Source of the DNA: an uncultured Alphaproteobacteria bacterium | GTDB taxonomy: Bacteria > Pseudomonadota > Alphaproteobacteria > RUG11792 | Length of the DNA stretch: 9,029 nt | Assembly: GCA_905236375.1 (NCBI GenBank) | Contig: CAJOOW010000027.1 | Span: forward strand, 1-9,029 | Reading direction: 5' to 3' | Shown: positions 1 to 6,792 of the stretch, in pieces | How the letters are laid out: each line of letters starts with the position of its first letter | How positions within the stretch are numbered: position 1 is the stretch's first letter | Position numbers and translations under genes: made by a program | Notes under the pieces: generated by a model | Databases searched by the model: none | What the model was told of the DNA's origin: nothing | The model's input: only the letters and a program-made list of their open reading frames with translations

Positions 1-175
1 AACGGCAATCTTCTGTTTCATCTATTCTTCGGCAAGGTTTGTTATTGAATTTTATAAAGATGTCGAAACTTACACATATTTCAATTTGATATCCTTAACA
101 GTTGGCCAAATCCTCTCAATTGCTCTTTTCCTTTTTGGATTTTCAGTTTTGTATCTGAAGGAAAAGGATGTTTGA
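1..175 (+). CDS. lgt: Prolipoprotein diacylglyceryl transferase, C-terminal end (partial)
   Basis: The last 57 codons of a gene that enters from the left edge; the reading frame begins at base 2 and ends in TGA at 173-175. Lgt is an inner-membrane enzyme that moves diacylglycerol from phosphatidylglycerol onto the lipobox cysteine of prolipoproteins, the first step of lipoprotein maturation. The fragment shows the family's C-terminal signature: an ARFVIEFYKD segment (family pattern R-F-x-x-E-F-x-R), then a hydrophilic loop, then TVGQILSIALFLFG, matching the conserved G-Q-x-L-S at the start of the last membrane helix. The Arg of ARFVIEF lines up with the essential Arg239 of E. coli Lgt when counted from the C-terminus. 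The stop lies only 13 bases from the 3' end of the convergent antiporter gene. The start and the first two thirds of the protein lie outside the window. Confidence 0.85.
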   Translation, partial: TAIFCFIYSSARFVIEFYKDVETYTYFNLISLTVGQILSIALFLFGFSVLYLKEKDV

Positions 176-188
176 AAAGTGAAGAAAG

Positions 189-1496
189 CTACCACTTAGC
201 TAGTATCCAAGACATAACAAAACTTACTGGAAGAATAATAGCAGAAGACCAGAGCATATAACCGATAAATGATGGCATTTTAATCCCTCTTTTAATAGCT
301 ATCGATTTAACCATCATATTCGGAGCATTGCCAATATAAGTCATTGCTCCCATAACGACTGAGCTTATTGAAATTGCTCTCAGAACATCTGTATAAACAT
401 ACATGAGTTCTTGCGGATTTCCGCCTGCCATATTGAAAAATAAAAGATAAGAAGGCGCATTATCAAGAAATGATGAAGCCAAAGAACATAGCCAGAAATA
501 AATCATTGAACCATCACTTCCGTTGCTCATATCTAGGATATATTTATGAATCATATCGGAATTTGAGTTTAATATGAAAAGAACCGGAGCTATGACGATG
601 AAGATAACAAAGAAAGTCCTCGCAACTTCTCCAAACGGCGCAAAGTCAACTTTCTCCCCAGCATTTCTGCCCTTATATATCGAAATTAAGCAAAATATTA
701 CAAGGATCGTATTTTTGATACACATATGAGGAACAACACAATCGCAGAGATACGGAATGTGGAGTCCAAAATCTTTAAAGTCGAAAAACAAAACAAAGAC
801 TGTCGAAATGATCAACACAACATTTAACCAATCTCCGATTTCAATTGAAAACTTCCTGTTCACTAAATGATGTTCGAGATTTTCCTTCTTTAAAATTATG
901 CGATCTATAACATAAAGCGCAAAAAGGCAAACCACCAGATAGCCCAACCAATATATAAAAATATTTTTTAATTCCCAAGAAAAATCAATTCCATGAAGAT
1001 AGCCAAGGAGAAGAGGCGGATCGCCCAAAGGGGTCAAAAGGCCACCGATATTTGAAACCAAAAATATGAAAAATATAATCTAGTAGGATTTATGATGTCT
1101 GTCTTTGTTCATTTCAAGGAAAGGTCTTAAAAACAACATCGAAGCGCCTGTTGTTCCAATAAACGAAGAAAAAAGACTACAACAAGCAAGGAATATGACA
1201 TTTGACATGGTATCTGACGCAGATTTTAGTTTAATATGGATTCCGTGGCTTAAAACATAAAGGGTAAAAAGCATTATGATAAATGGCAAATAATCATCGA
1301 TAAGCGCATCTTTTAAAATATGATTTGCTTCCGGAAGAAGACCATATAATGAAACAATTGAAATCGCTGATACGATTATAAACACAGAGCCTTCATTCTT
1401 CTGCCAGAACTTCGGCGCTATCAAAGGCATAAAAGCAAGAGATAGAAGAACAATTGCCAAAGGAGCTGATAAAACAACTATTTCCAGTATGGTCAT
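189..1496 (-). pseudogene. Sodium:proton antiporter (CitMHS_2/NhaD-like) interrupted by an in-frame TAG
   Basis: An ion-transporter-superfamily integral membrane protein, probably exchanging Na+ for H+ at the inner membrane. Counting the stop, the gene is 436 codons, a normal length for the family. The start is ATG at 1496 (MTILEIVVLSAPL), followed by the early LAFMPLIAPKFW segment. The FIGTTGASMLFLRPFL and SNIGGLLTPLGDPPLL motifs surround the transport core, and GAMTYIGNAPNMMVKSIA is the second-half repeat. At least ten hydrophobic segments are visible. Codon 139 (1080-1082) is TAG, just before IIFFIFLVSNIGG. The frame is the same on both sides, so this is a single nonsense codon, not a frameshift. 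The downstream part (from about 1061, TTG) has no clear ribosome binding site and lacks the first transport half. It could be a recent pseudogene, a readthrough gene or a sequencing error. A TATAAT at 1521-1526 may be its -10 box. It lies downstream of, and on the same strand as, the permease. Confidence 0.8.
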
Positions 1497-1584
1497 TTGA
1501 AATTCAACCGTTTTCTTTTGATTATATCTTGAAATGAATCAATTTTACACTGAGTTTCATTTGCAATTTGCTTTTTAGGAATCT

Positions 1585-2709
1585 TCACATGAACAATTCC
1601 GATACAACTACTAAAACTCCAAAAATAATACAAAATATGTTTGCCGGCTTGATCCTTCCAAATTTTGATTCTAAATAAACAGGCATAAAAATGACGAAAA
1701 TTGTTGCGATCATTCCTCCAAAAGAAAGAATTCGCATAAACGCATTTGCTAACAATAATGTTGAAATTGCAGGGATTCCGACTGTTACCATTGCTATTAT
1801 CGACTTTCTTTTTCCTATCGTTGTTTCTTTAAGAGAACTGATGAGTCCAATGCATGTCCCCGCTGCAGATGTTAAAATCGCCAGAAGTGACAATCCTTCA
1901 AAGAGAAACGTTTCAAATTTAAAAGGAACCGATTCACATAAAGCTTTGATGAAAATTCCAACATTTATTTTCCCTGCTAAAATTTCGCGGTACAGGTCAA
2001 TATCTGAAGAATAAATTTTTGATAAAGTTGCATAAATCCACAAAACATAAACAATCGCTGGAATTAAAATGCCGATAAAAAATGCTTTTTTGATCGTTTT
2101 GATATTGTTTAATCCTATTTGACTCACAATATAAGGGCAGGCGTTTTGAACTCCAAATGATGTAAAGATAATTGGCAAAAATGGCATAATTGCGGAAAAG
2201 TCATTTTGAATTGCATTTTGTTCGATGATGTCAGGACTTAATGAAAAGATAACGCAGACTATCAATGTTAATAGAATAAAAACCATTGAGCTGTTAATTC
2301 GGTTAAATGTCTTTGTGCGAATAAGGAAAAAAATCGCATAAAAAACGGTACAGATAATTGTCGCAATTTTTTCACCGAGGCTAAAAAAACTACTAACTAT
2401 GCTTGTTGTTCCTGCAAAATAAGCGCAAAGCAAGGCTAGAGATAAGAGATATAAAGAAATCATTGATATTGTTCTGGCGCGTTTTCCTGATATTTCATTT
2501 GAAAGCTCAACTATACTCAATGCTCTGCCCTGTTTTTTCATTAAATCGATTGTTAAGCACGATGTTTTGTAAGCTATGAAAAAAGTTATTAAAACGATCG
2601 TAATCGTTAGCTTCATGCCAAGACGAGCCGCTGATATTGGAAGAGATATCAAGCCAGATCCTATGGCCATACCAGAAACAAGAAAGACAGAATTAACAAG
2701 TTTGCTCAT
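1585..2709 (-). CDS. Aromatic amino acid (tyrosine/tryptophan) permease, HAAAP family
   Basis: A 374-residue multi-pass inner-membrane carrier of the hydroxy/aromatic amino acid permease family (TyrP/Mtr/TnaB type, Trp_Tyr_perm domain, LeuT-like fold). It probably imports tyrosine or tryptophan with protons. The N-terminus shows the family's first helix, with SVFLVSGMAIGSGLISLPIS corresponding to the usual G-T-x-I-G-A-G-M-L-x-L-P. About eleven hydrophobic segments follow. FLPIIFTSFGVQNACPYIV is the mid-protein motif, equivalent to the F-x-S-F-x-x-H region, with Gln-Asn in place of the common His. I chose ATG at 2709 (MSKLVNSVF) over GTG at 2724 because it aligns with family starts and has a GGGG stretch 9 bases upstream. 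The length is slightly below the usual 400 residues. Such permeases are common in Chlamydia, Legionella and intracellular alphaproteobacteria, which suggests scavenging of host amino acids. The exact substrate cannot be read from the sequence. Confidence 0.85.
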   Translation of the reverse strand: MSKLVNSVFLVSGMAIGSGLISLPISAARLGMKLTITIVLITFFIAYKTSCLTIDLMKKQGRALSIVELSNEISGKRARTISMISLYLLSLALLCAYFAGTTSIVSSFFSLGEKIATIICTVFYAIFFLIRTKTFNRINSSMVFILLTLIVCVIFSLSPDIIEQNAIQNDFSAIMPFLPIIFTSFGVQNACPYIVSQIGLNNIKTIKKAFFIGILIPAIVYVLWIYATLSKIYSSDIDLYREILAGKINVGIFIKALCESVPFKFETFLFEGLSLLAILTSAAGTCIGLISSLKETTIGKRKSIIAMVTVGIPAISTLLLANAFMRILSFGGMIATIFVIFMPVYLESKFGRIKPANIFCIIFGVLVVVSELFM

Positions 2710-2767
2710 TATAAAAAGCCCCACAGAAAAATATAAAATTAGCGATTAGAGAGGAAAAAAGAACTTT

Positions 2768-2782
2768 TGGCGCCTAGCGCCA
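2768..2782. repeat. Perfect inverted repeat (6-bp arms, 3-base loop)
   Basis: TGGCGC-CTA-GCGCCA is a perfect GC-rich hairpin in a very AT-rich intergenic region. It lies 58 bases upstream of the permease ATG, inside the leader predicted from the promoter candidate at 2814-2842. On the minus strand, a run of six T (2755-2760) begins 7 bases beyond the second arm. That makes an attenuator-like hairpin possible but not a classical terminator, in which the T-run touches the stem. A protein-binding operator is the other option. Confidence 0.5.
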
Positions 2783-2813
2783 GACTTGTAAAAGAGCAAA
2801 AAATGAGAAAACC

Positions 2814-2842
2814 ACTATAAACTTCATTCTATGGAATTTTAA
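2814..2842 (-). promoter_or_regulatory. Candidate promoter of the permease gene
   Basis: On the minus strand, TTAAAA (2837-2842) and TATAGT (2814-2819) are separated by 17 bases. The match to consensus is 4/6 and 5/6. It would give a leader of roughly 100 bases containing the hairpin at 2768-2782. In DNA this AT-rich such matches arise by chance, so this is tentative. Confidence 0.3.
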
Positions 2843-2977
2843 TCTTCTCACCAATCCTTGCCTTTATCCTAACGAATCTTTAGGGTTTATGTCAATCGCA
2901 AATTTAATATGATCGCTGAGTAGATTATCGTTTTGAAGTAATCTAAATTTTAGAATTTTACGTGTTGTACAAGATAT

Positions 2978-3006
2978 TTGAAATTTGATGCAGTTTGGTA
3001 TACAAT
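2978..3006 (+). promoter_or_regulatory. Promoter of the rpsP-rimM-lpxB operon
   Basis: TTGAAA (-35, 2978-2983), a 17-base spacer and TACAAT (-10, 3001-3006) form a strong sigma-70-type promoter. Transcription would start near 3013, giving a leader of about 44 bases before the rpsP ATG. The palindrome TTGTACAA ends 5 bases before the -35 box and could be an operator, but nothing else supports that. Confidence 0.6.
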
Positions 3007-3056
3007 GCTATGGTTAAGTTGTTTTTATCATTAAAAATAAAGAAGAGGAATTTTAA

Positions 3057-3488
3057 ATGGCTTTAAAAATTAGATTCGCTCGAGGTGGATCAAAAAAGAG
3101 ACCTTTCTATAAGTTGGTTGTTGCAGAAAATACCGCTCCACGAGATGGAAAATTTTTGGAAAGGCTTGGTTCGTATAATCCTATTTTAGATAAAGAAAAC
3201 CCAGAGCGTTTAGTTGTTAATGCCGAAAGGATCAAACACTGGCTTTCAGTTGGAGCGCAAGCTTCTGAGCGAGTGCAAAAACTACTTTGTGATCTGAATC
3301 TAGTTAAAAAACCAGTGATAACAGAACAGCCAAAGAAGTCAGCACCAAAGAAAAAGGCACAGGAAAGAATGCAAGCTGAAATAGAGGCTAAAAAAGCAGC
3401 AGAAGAGACTCCTGCTGAGCAACAACCGGTAGAGGCAATGCCTGAAACGTCTGCTGAAACTCCAGTTGCAGAACAACCGGCTGAATAA
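3057..3488 (+). CDS. rpsP: 30S ribosomal protein S16
   Basis: A structural protein of the small ribosomal subunit needed for 30S assembly. Residues 1-85 are a complete S16 domain: MALKIRFARGGSKKRPFYK at the start, then AENTAPRDGKFLERLGSYNP, then ERIKHWLSVGAQASERVQKLL. From about residue 86 to 143 the protein continues as a charged, low-complexity tail rich in Lys, Ala, Glu, Gln and Pro, with EQP-type repeats. Such tails are typical of alphaproteobacterial S16 and absent from the roughly 82-residue E. coli protein. The start is well supported, with AGAGGA (3044-3049) seven bases before ATG. It is the first gene of an operon; its TAA shares a base with the rimM ATG (TAATG), suggesting translational coupling. 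Confidence 0.97.
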   Translation: MALKIRFARGGSKKRPFYKLVVAENTAPRDGKFLERLGSYNPILDKENPERLVVNAERIKHWLSVGAQASERVQKLLCDLNLVKKPVITEQPKKSAPKKKAQERMQAEIEAKKAAEETPAEQQPVEAMPETSAETPVAEQPAE

Positions 3489-3994
3489 TGAATTACAGAA
3501 GAGTGTGTGTAGGGATCATTGCGAAACCTGTTGGGATCAAAGGGCAGGTTAAAATTCATCCCTATACAAACTCTCCTCAATCTTTTTTGGACTATTCCAA
3601 TTTTTCATTAGCTAACGGCTCTGTTATTAATCTCGAAAATCCAGAAATAAACAAAGATGGGGATATAATAACTAAGATCGAAGGATACGCGGACAGAACA
3701 GCCGTAGAATCTCTAAGATTAAATGAGATTTATATAAGGAGAGAAGATCTTAAGCCCATATTTGAAGATGAATATTATTTTGAAGATCTTACAGGACTTG
3801 ATGTTTTCAATAACAAGCTTGAAAAGATCGGGAAAGTGAACGCGGCATTAGACTATGGCGCTGGGACTTTTTTAGATATCCAGTTGGAAGCAAAAAATAA
3901 AGTGGGGACTTTGCCTTTTAACAAAGAAACAATTCTGGATGTCGATCTGAAAAAGAATCTTATAAAGGTCGATGACTCTTATATCTTAGTATGA
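3488..3994 (+). CDS. rimM: Ribosome maturation factor RimM
   Basis: A 168-residue 30S assembly factor that binds ribosomal protein S19 and helps form the 30S head. The N-terminal RimM barrel (about residues 7-85) begins with VGIIAKPVGIKGQVKIHPYT, the family's G-x-I-x-K-x-x-G-I-K-G-x-V-K pattern. The C-terminal PRC barrel (about residues 93-166) begins at EDEYYFEDLTGLDVF. The length is normal. ATG at 3488 overlaps the rpsP stop, and the TGA overlaps the lpxB start as ATGA, so all three genes are likely translated from one message. No strong Shine-Dalgarno site is visible, consistent with coupling. Elsewhere trmD and usually rplS follow rimM; neither is present here. Confidence 0.95.
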   Translation: MNYRRVCVGIIAKPVGIKGQVKIHPYTNSPQSFLDYSNFSLANGSVINLENPEINKDGDIITKIEGYADRTAVESLRLNEIYIRREDLKPIFEDEYYFEDLTGLDVFNNKLEKIGKVNAALDYGAGTFLDIQLEAKNKVGTLPFNKETILDVDLKKNLIKVDDSYILV

Positions 3995-5073
3995 AAAGGA
4001 TATATATAATTGCCGGTGAACCCTCAGGGGAACTTCTTGGTGCTGGGATAATTGAAAAATTAAGACAAGCTGGGATCGAAATTTTCGGAGTTGGAGGAGA
4101 TTTAATGCAAACACAAGGGCTCCATAGTCTTTTTAATATAAATGAAATATCGGTCGGGGGGATTTTTGAAGTCATTCCTCATTTGATACGAATACGGCAA
4201 CTTATAAAAAATACTGTAGAAGATATAATTGAAAAGCAGCCGGAAGTGTTGCTTACAATCGATTCGCCTGGCTTTTGTTTCAGAGTTGCGAAAATAGTCA
4301 AAAAACTGAATCCCAAGATAAACATAGTCCATCTAGTTGCTCCAAGTGTTTGGGCATGGAGATCTAACAGAGCAAAAAGAATGGTGAAATTTTGTGATCA
4401 TTTATTGACACTCTTTGAATTTGAACCACCATTTTTTACGAAATATGGACTAAAAGCGACTTTTGTTGGCCATCCATCCATCGAAATTTTTACTGAATCA
4501 GGAAATAAGAAAAAAACAAATACTCTTTTGATCTTGCCGGGGAGTCGAAGTCAGGAAATAAAAAGCCTTTTGCCAATTTTTCTCAAATCATCAGAAATGT
4601 TAAATTTTAAAAATATCGTCATACCAACTCTACCTCATTTAGAATCTCTAGTAAGATCTATAATCGGGGATCGCAAAATTGAGATCACTGCTAATGAGAA
4701 TAAAAAATTAGAACTATTTAAAAGTGCGAAATGTGCAATAGTGGCGAGTGGAACGGCGACTCTTCAATTAGCACTTTCTGGTTGTCCTATGGTTGTATGC
4801 TATAGGCTATCACCTTTGTCTTATCGGATCGTAAAGTCATTGATAAAAGTTAAATTTATCTCATTGGTTAATTTGATTTCTAATCGCTCGATTGTGCCTG
4901 AATTGATTCAATCAGACTGCAACCCAGAGAAGATCGCACAAGCTATAAAAAACTTGAATTTTAAAGAGCAAACAAACAGTTTTAGAGGACTAAGATCGAA
5001 ATTAAGAGCAGGATCTCAAAATCCAACTGATGCAATAGCAATAATTCTGAAAAATCTGATGAAACAGAAATAA
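3991..5073 (+). CDS. lpxB: Lipid-A-disaccharide synthase
   Basis: A membrane-associated GT19 glycosyltransferase that joins UDP-2,3-diacylglucosamine to lipid X to make the tetraacyl disaccharide core of lipid A. The protein is 360 residues, slightly shorter than the usual 380-390. Family motifs are clear: IIAGEPSGELLGAGII at the N-terminus, FGVGGDLM, VGGIFEVIPHL, LTIDSPGFCFRVA, then APSVWAWRSNRAKRMVKFCDHLL and FEPPFFTKYGL..FVGHP. The sugar-nucleotide half has LLILPGSRSQEI and ASGTATLQLALSGCPMVVCYR. In that last motif the usual Glu of S-G-T-x-x-L-E is Gln259. The gene overlaps rimM by four bases (ATGA), an unusual partner for lpxB, which elsewhere tends to sit with lpxA or lpxD. Its presence implies that the organism makes lipid A. 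Confidence 0.96.
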   Translation: MKRIYIIAGEPSGELLGAGIIEKLRQAGIEIFGVGGDLMQTQGLHSLFNINEISVGGIFEVIPHLIRIRQLIKNTVEDIIEKQPEVLLTIDSPGFCFRVAKIVKKLNPKINIVHLVAPSVWAWRSNRAKRMVKFCDHLLTLFEFEPPFFTKYGLKATFVGHPSIEIFTESGNKKKTNTLLILPGSRSQEIKSLLPIFLKSSEMLNFKNIVIPTLPHLESLVRSIIGDRKIEITANENKKLELFKSAKCAIVASGTATLQLALSGCPMVVCYRLSPLSYRIVKSLIKVKFISLVNLISNRSIVPELIQSDCNPEKIAQAIKNLNFKEQTNSFRGLRSKLRAGSQNPTDAIAIILKNLMKQK

Positions 5074-5111
5074 GATTAATAGAGAAAAATCGAATATCTC
5101 TTTGATACAAA

Positions 5112-5140
5112 TTGACAGATTTAGCTTGTTCATTCATAAT
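5112..5140 (+). promoter_or_regulatory. Promoter of the rluD-type gene
   Basis: A perfect TTGACA (5112-5117), a 17-base spacer and CATAAT (5135-5140) give a near-consensus sigma-70-type promoter in the 102-base gap after lpxB. Transcription would start near 5147, about 30 bases before the TTG start of the pseudouridine synthase gene. This gene is therefore probably expressed separately from the rpsP operon. Confidence 0.6.
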
Positions 5141-5175
5141 TTTAGAGTCTGTTTCAGAATAAGCAAATAGAAGAA

Positions 5176-6132
5176 TTGAAATTAGAAATTACACCCGAAA
5201 AACTCGGAAAACGGATTGATATTGTCATTTCTGATTTGATTTCAGATTCTTCAAGGTCGAGAATCCAAAAGCTTATAAAAGACGGCAAGGTTCTTCTGAG
5301 CGGAGAAAGCATAACCGATCCTTCAAAAAAGATTTCTGAAATAGGAATAATTGAAATAGATGAATGTGAAACAGAAAATAATTATGAAATAACTCCAGAA
5401 GCAATAGATCTAAAAGTCGTTTTTGAAGATGAATATATAGTCATTATAGATAAAGCAGCTGGAATGGTTTGTCATCCAGCCCCTGGCCATAGATCTGGAA
5501 CTTTGGTTAATGCAATTACACATCATTTTAAAAATTCTTTATCAGATATTGGAGGGAAAACACGAGCAGGTATCATTCATCGCCTTGATAAAGATACTTC
5601 TGGATTAATCCTGATTGCGAAAACGAATGCCGCACATGCTGCATTTGCGAATTTGTTTGCTAATGAAAAAGGTAATTTGATCAAACGTAAATACACCTGT
5701 TTTGTTTTCGGAATTCCATCTCCAAAATCCGGAAAGATTGAAACATTTATCACAAGACATCCAAAAAATCGGCAAATGTTTGCTGTTCATGAGTCGCGAG
5801 GGAAGTTAGCGATTACTTTATATGAAACGAAAAAATCAAAATATTTTACATCAACAAAGGCTATTTCAAAAATAGATTGCGAACTTTTAACTGGGCGAAC
5901 TCATCAGATTAGAGTCCATATGAAACATATCGGACATAACATAATTGGTGACCCAGTTTATGGCAAAAATAAGGTTGAGGCAATCTATCCACAAATAATT
6001 AGAGAGTTTCCAAGGCAGGCACTTCATTCGAGGATCTTGGAGTTTCAACATCCTTTCTCAAAACAATGGATGATTTTTGAGTCCGACTTGCCGGAAGATA
6101 TGAAAAAACTAGATGAGATACTGGAATCATAG
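5176..6132 (+). CDS. rluD: Ribosomal large subunit pseudouridine synthase (RluD type)
   Basis: A 318-residue RluA/RluD-family enzyme that turns specific uridines of 23S rRNA into pseudouridine; by overall layout most like RluD, which modifies helix 69. An N-terminal S4 RNA-binding domain (residues 1-60, RSRIQKLIKDGKVLLSG) is followed by the catalytic domain. The active-site motif is HRLDKDTSGLILIAKT with catalytic Asp138, and the C-terminal LLTGRTHQIRVHMKHIGHNIIGDPVYG is typical. The start is TTG at 5176: no in-frame ATG exists before the catalytic domain, an upstream in-frame TAG at 5143 limits extension, and the S4 domain begins within a few residues. Only a weak AGAAGA precedes it. It ends in TAG inside a strong hairpin. 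RluC or another paralogue is possible, since site specificity cannot be read from sequence alone. Confidence 0.9.
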   Translation: MKLEITPEKLGKRIDIVISDLISDSSRSRIQKLIKDGKVLLSGESITDPSKKISEIGIIEIDECETENNYEITPEAIDLKVVFEDEYIVIIDKAAGMVCHPAPGHRSGTLVNAITHHFKNSLSDIGGKTRAGIIHRLDKDTSGLILIAKTNAAHAAFANLFANEKGNLIKRKYTCFVFGIPSPKSGKIETFITRHPKNRQMFAVHESRGKLAITLYETKKSKYFTSTKAISKIDCELLTGRTHQIRVHMKHIGHNIIGDPVYGKNKVEAIYPQIIREFPRQALHSRILEFQHPFSKQWMIFESDLPEDMKKLDEILES

Positions 6133-6167
6133 CATATTTGCAATGATTCCAGTTAGTGCTATTTTTT
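6121..6167 (+). terminator. Hairpin terminator after rluD, possibly bidirectional
   Basis: CTGGAATCAT (6121-6130) and ATGATTCCAG (6143-6152) form a perfect 10-bp stem. The loop itself can close further (GCA-TATT-TGC). The left arm lies in the last codons of rluD and includes the first T of its TAG stop. A run of six T follows at 6162-6167. It is not flush with this stem but is flush with an alternative 5-bp stem, TAGCA (6130-6134) with TGCTA (6157-6161). The element fills the 33-base gap between convergent genes, so it may stop transcription from either side. Confidence 0.55.
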
Positions 6168-6792
6168 AATCAACTTCGTTAATATCGCTCTGACGTCTCT
6201 TGTATTCCTTTTGACGATCCGGAAGAATTTGTTCAAATACCATTTTGGCAAGTCCATCCGATGATGGAGTAAAGTTCAATTCGAACATAAGCTGCGAGAA
6301 CTCTAAGCTATTATGAATATTTGGAGCTTCTTGAGATGATCCTGCATATGCTTGAGGAGATAACGGTATGCGGCTTATACCAATGGATGCAAATAAAATC
6401 TTTTCTTTTGTTCTTAGATAGATGTGCAACCTCTCGACGCCATGATCGGCAAAATCTTTTATATCTTGAGCTCTTATATAAAATTCAGGAGAATCTACAA
6501 CATCAGATGCGCAAGGAATAAAAACAGCTACATCATCAAATTTTTTGACTTCAGGACAATTGATTTCAAGCCCCATTATTGCCCTTGAAACAGGTAGAAG
6601 ACTCCCAGAAGGGGCTGAAAATTCTTCAAGAACCACTACAACACCAAGAGGAGGCTTCCCCGGATCTGTATTATTAGGAAAAGCAGTGAAAAATGCTACA
6701 TTTTCTGTCCTACTATATTCCATCGCCATTATGTCATGACTCAACAAAAACGACATTGCAATAATCGATAACACAAAACTTAATTTTTTCAT
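6166..6792 (-). CDS. Exported hypothetical protein
   Basis: A 208-residue protein that I do not recognise. The first 23 residues look like a Sec signal peptide: a Lys-Lys start, a hydrophobic core (LSFVLSIIAMSFLLS) and a likely cleavage after DIMA, so the mature protein of about 185 residues would be periplasmic or secreted. There is no lipobox Cys near the cleavage site and no further membrane segment. The mature part has two cysteines (INCPEV and IPCASD) that could form one disulphide, and its C-terminus is charged (RQKEYKRRQSDINEVD). A GGAAAG sits just upstream of the ATG. It is a single gene, convergent with rluD and divergent from infA. The coding frame is clean and the composition resembles its neighbours. 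Function unknown. Confidence 0.75.
   Translation of the reverse strand: MKKLSFVLSIIAMSFLLSHDIMAMEYSRTENVAFFTAFPNNTDPGKPPLGVVVVLEEFSAPSGSLLPVSRAIMGLEINCPEVKKFDDVAVFIPCASDVVDSPEFYIRAQDIKDFADHGVERLHIYLRTKEKILFASIGISRIPLSPQAYAGSSQEAPNIHNSLEFSQLMFELNFTPSSDGLAKMVFEQILPDRQKEYKRRQSDINEVD

Larger units (their letters stand above)
2710..3056. other. Divergent intergenic region between permease and rpsP (347 bases)
   Basis: No open frame of useful length, no tRNA and no ribosomal sequence is visible. From left to right it holds the permease leader with a perfect GC-rich hairpin (2768-2782), a possible minus-strand promoter (2814-2842), an AT-only-loop palindrome TCTAAA-T-TTTAGA (2942-2954), an 8-base palindrome TTGTACAA (2965-2972), and the rpsP promoter (2978-3006) with its leader and Shine-Dalgarno site. 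The stretch from about 2843 to 2940 shows nothing I can interpret. Confidence 0.7.

Noticed and set aside
1061..1082. A frameshift splitting the antiporter
   Set aside because: The six codons between the TAG and the downstream segment read IIFFIF in the same frame as the upstream part, so no insertion or deletion is needed; the break is one nonsense codon.
1080..1082. Reassignment of TAG to an amino acid in this organism
   Set aside because: TAG serves as the natural end of the rluD-type gene (6130-6132) and of the antiporter itself (189-191). TGA also ends lgt, rimM and the permease, so the ordinary bacterial code fits.
1691..2014. A 107-codon plus-strand open frame inside the permease gene
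   Set aside because: Fully antisense to a well-supported membrane protein, with no ribosome binding site and no recognisable domain.
3107..3580. A 157-codon open frame on the minus strand opposite rpsP and rimM
   Set aside because: It lies antisense to two certain genes, and its Ser/Ala/Cys-rich sequence resembles no family; it is a by-product of rpsP codon use.
5081..5101. A terminator after lpxB formed by AGAGA and TCTCT
   Set aside because: The stem is only 5 bp with an 11-base loop and just three T after it, which is too weak to call.
6321..6739. Two short plus-strand open frames opposite the exported hypothetical protein
   Set aside because: The minus-strand frame has a clear signal peptide and start; these shadows have no start signals or recognisable content.
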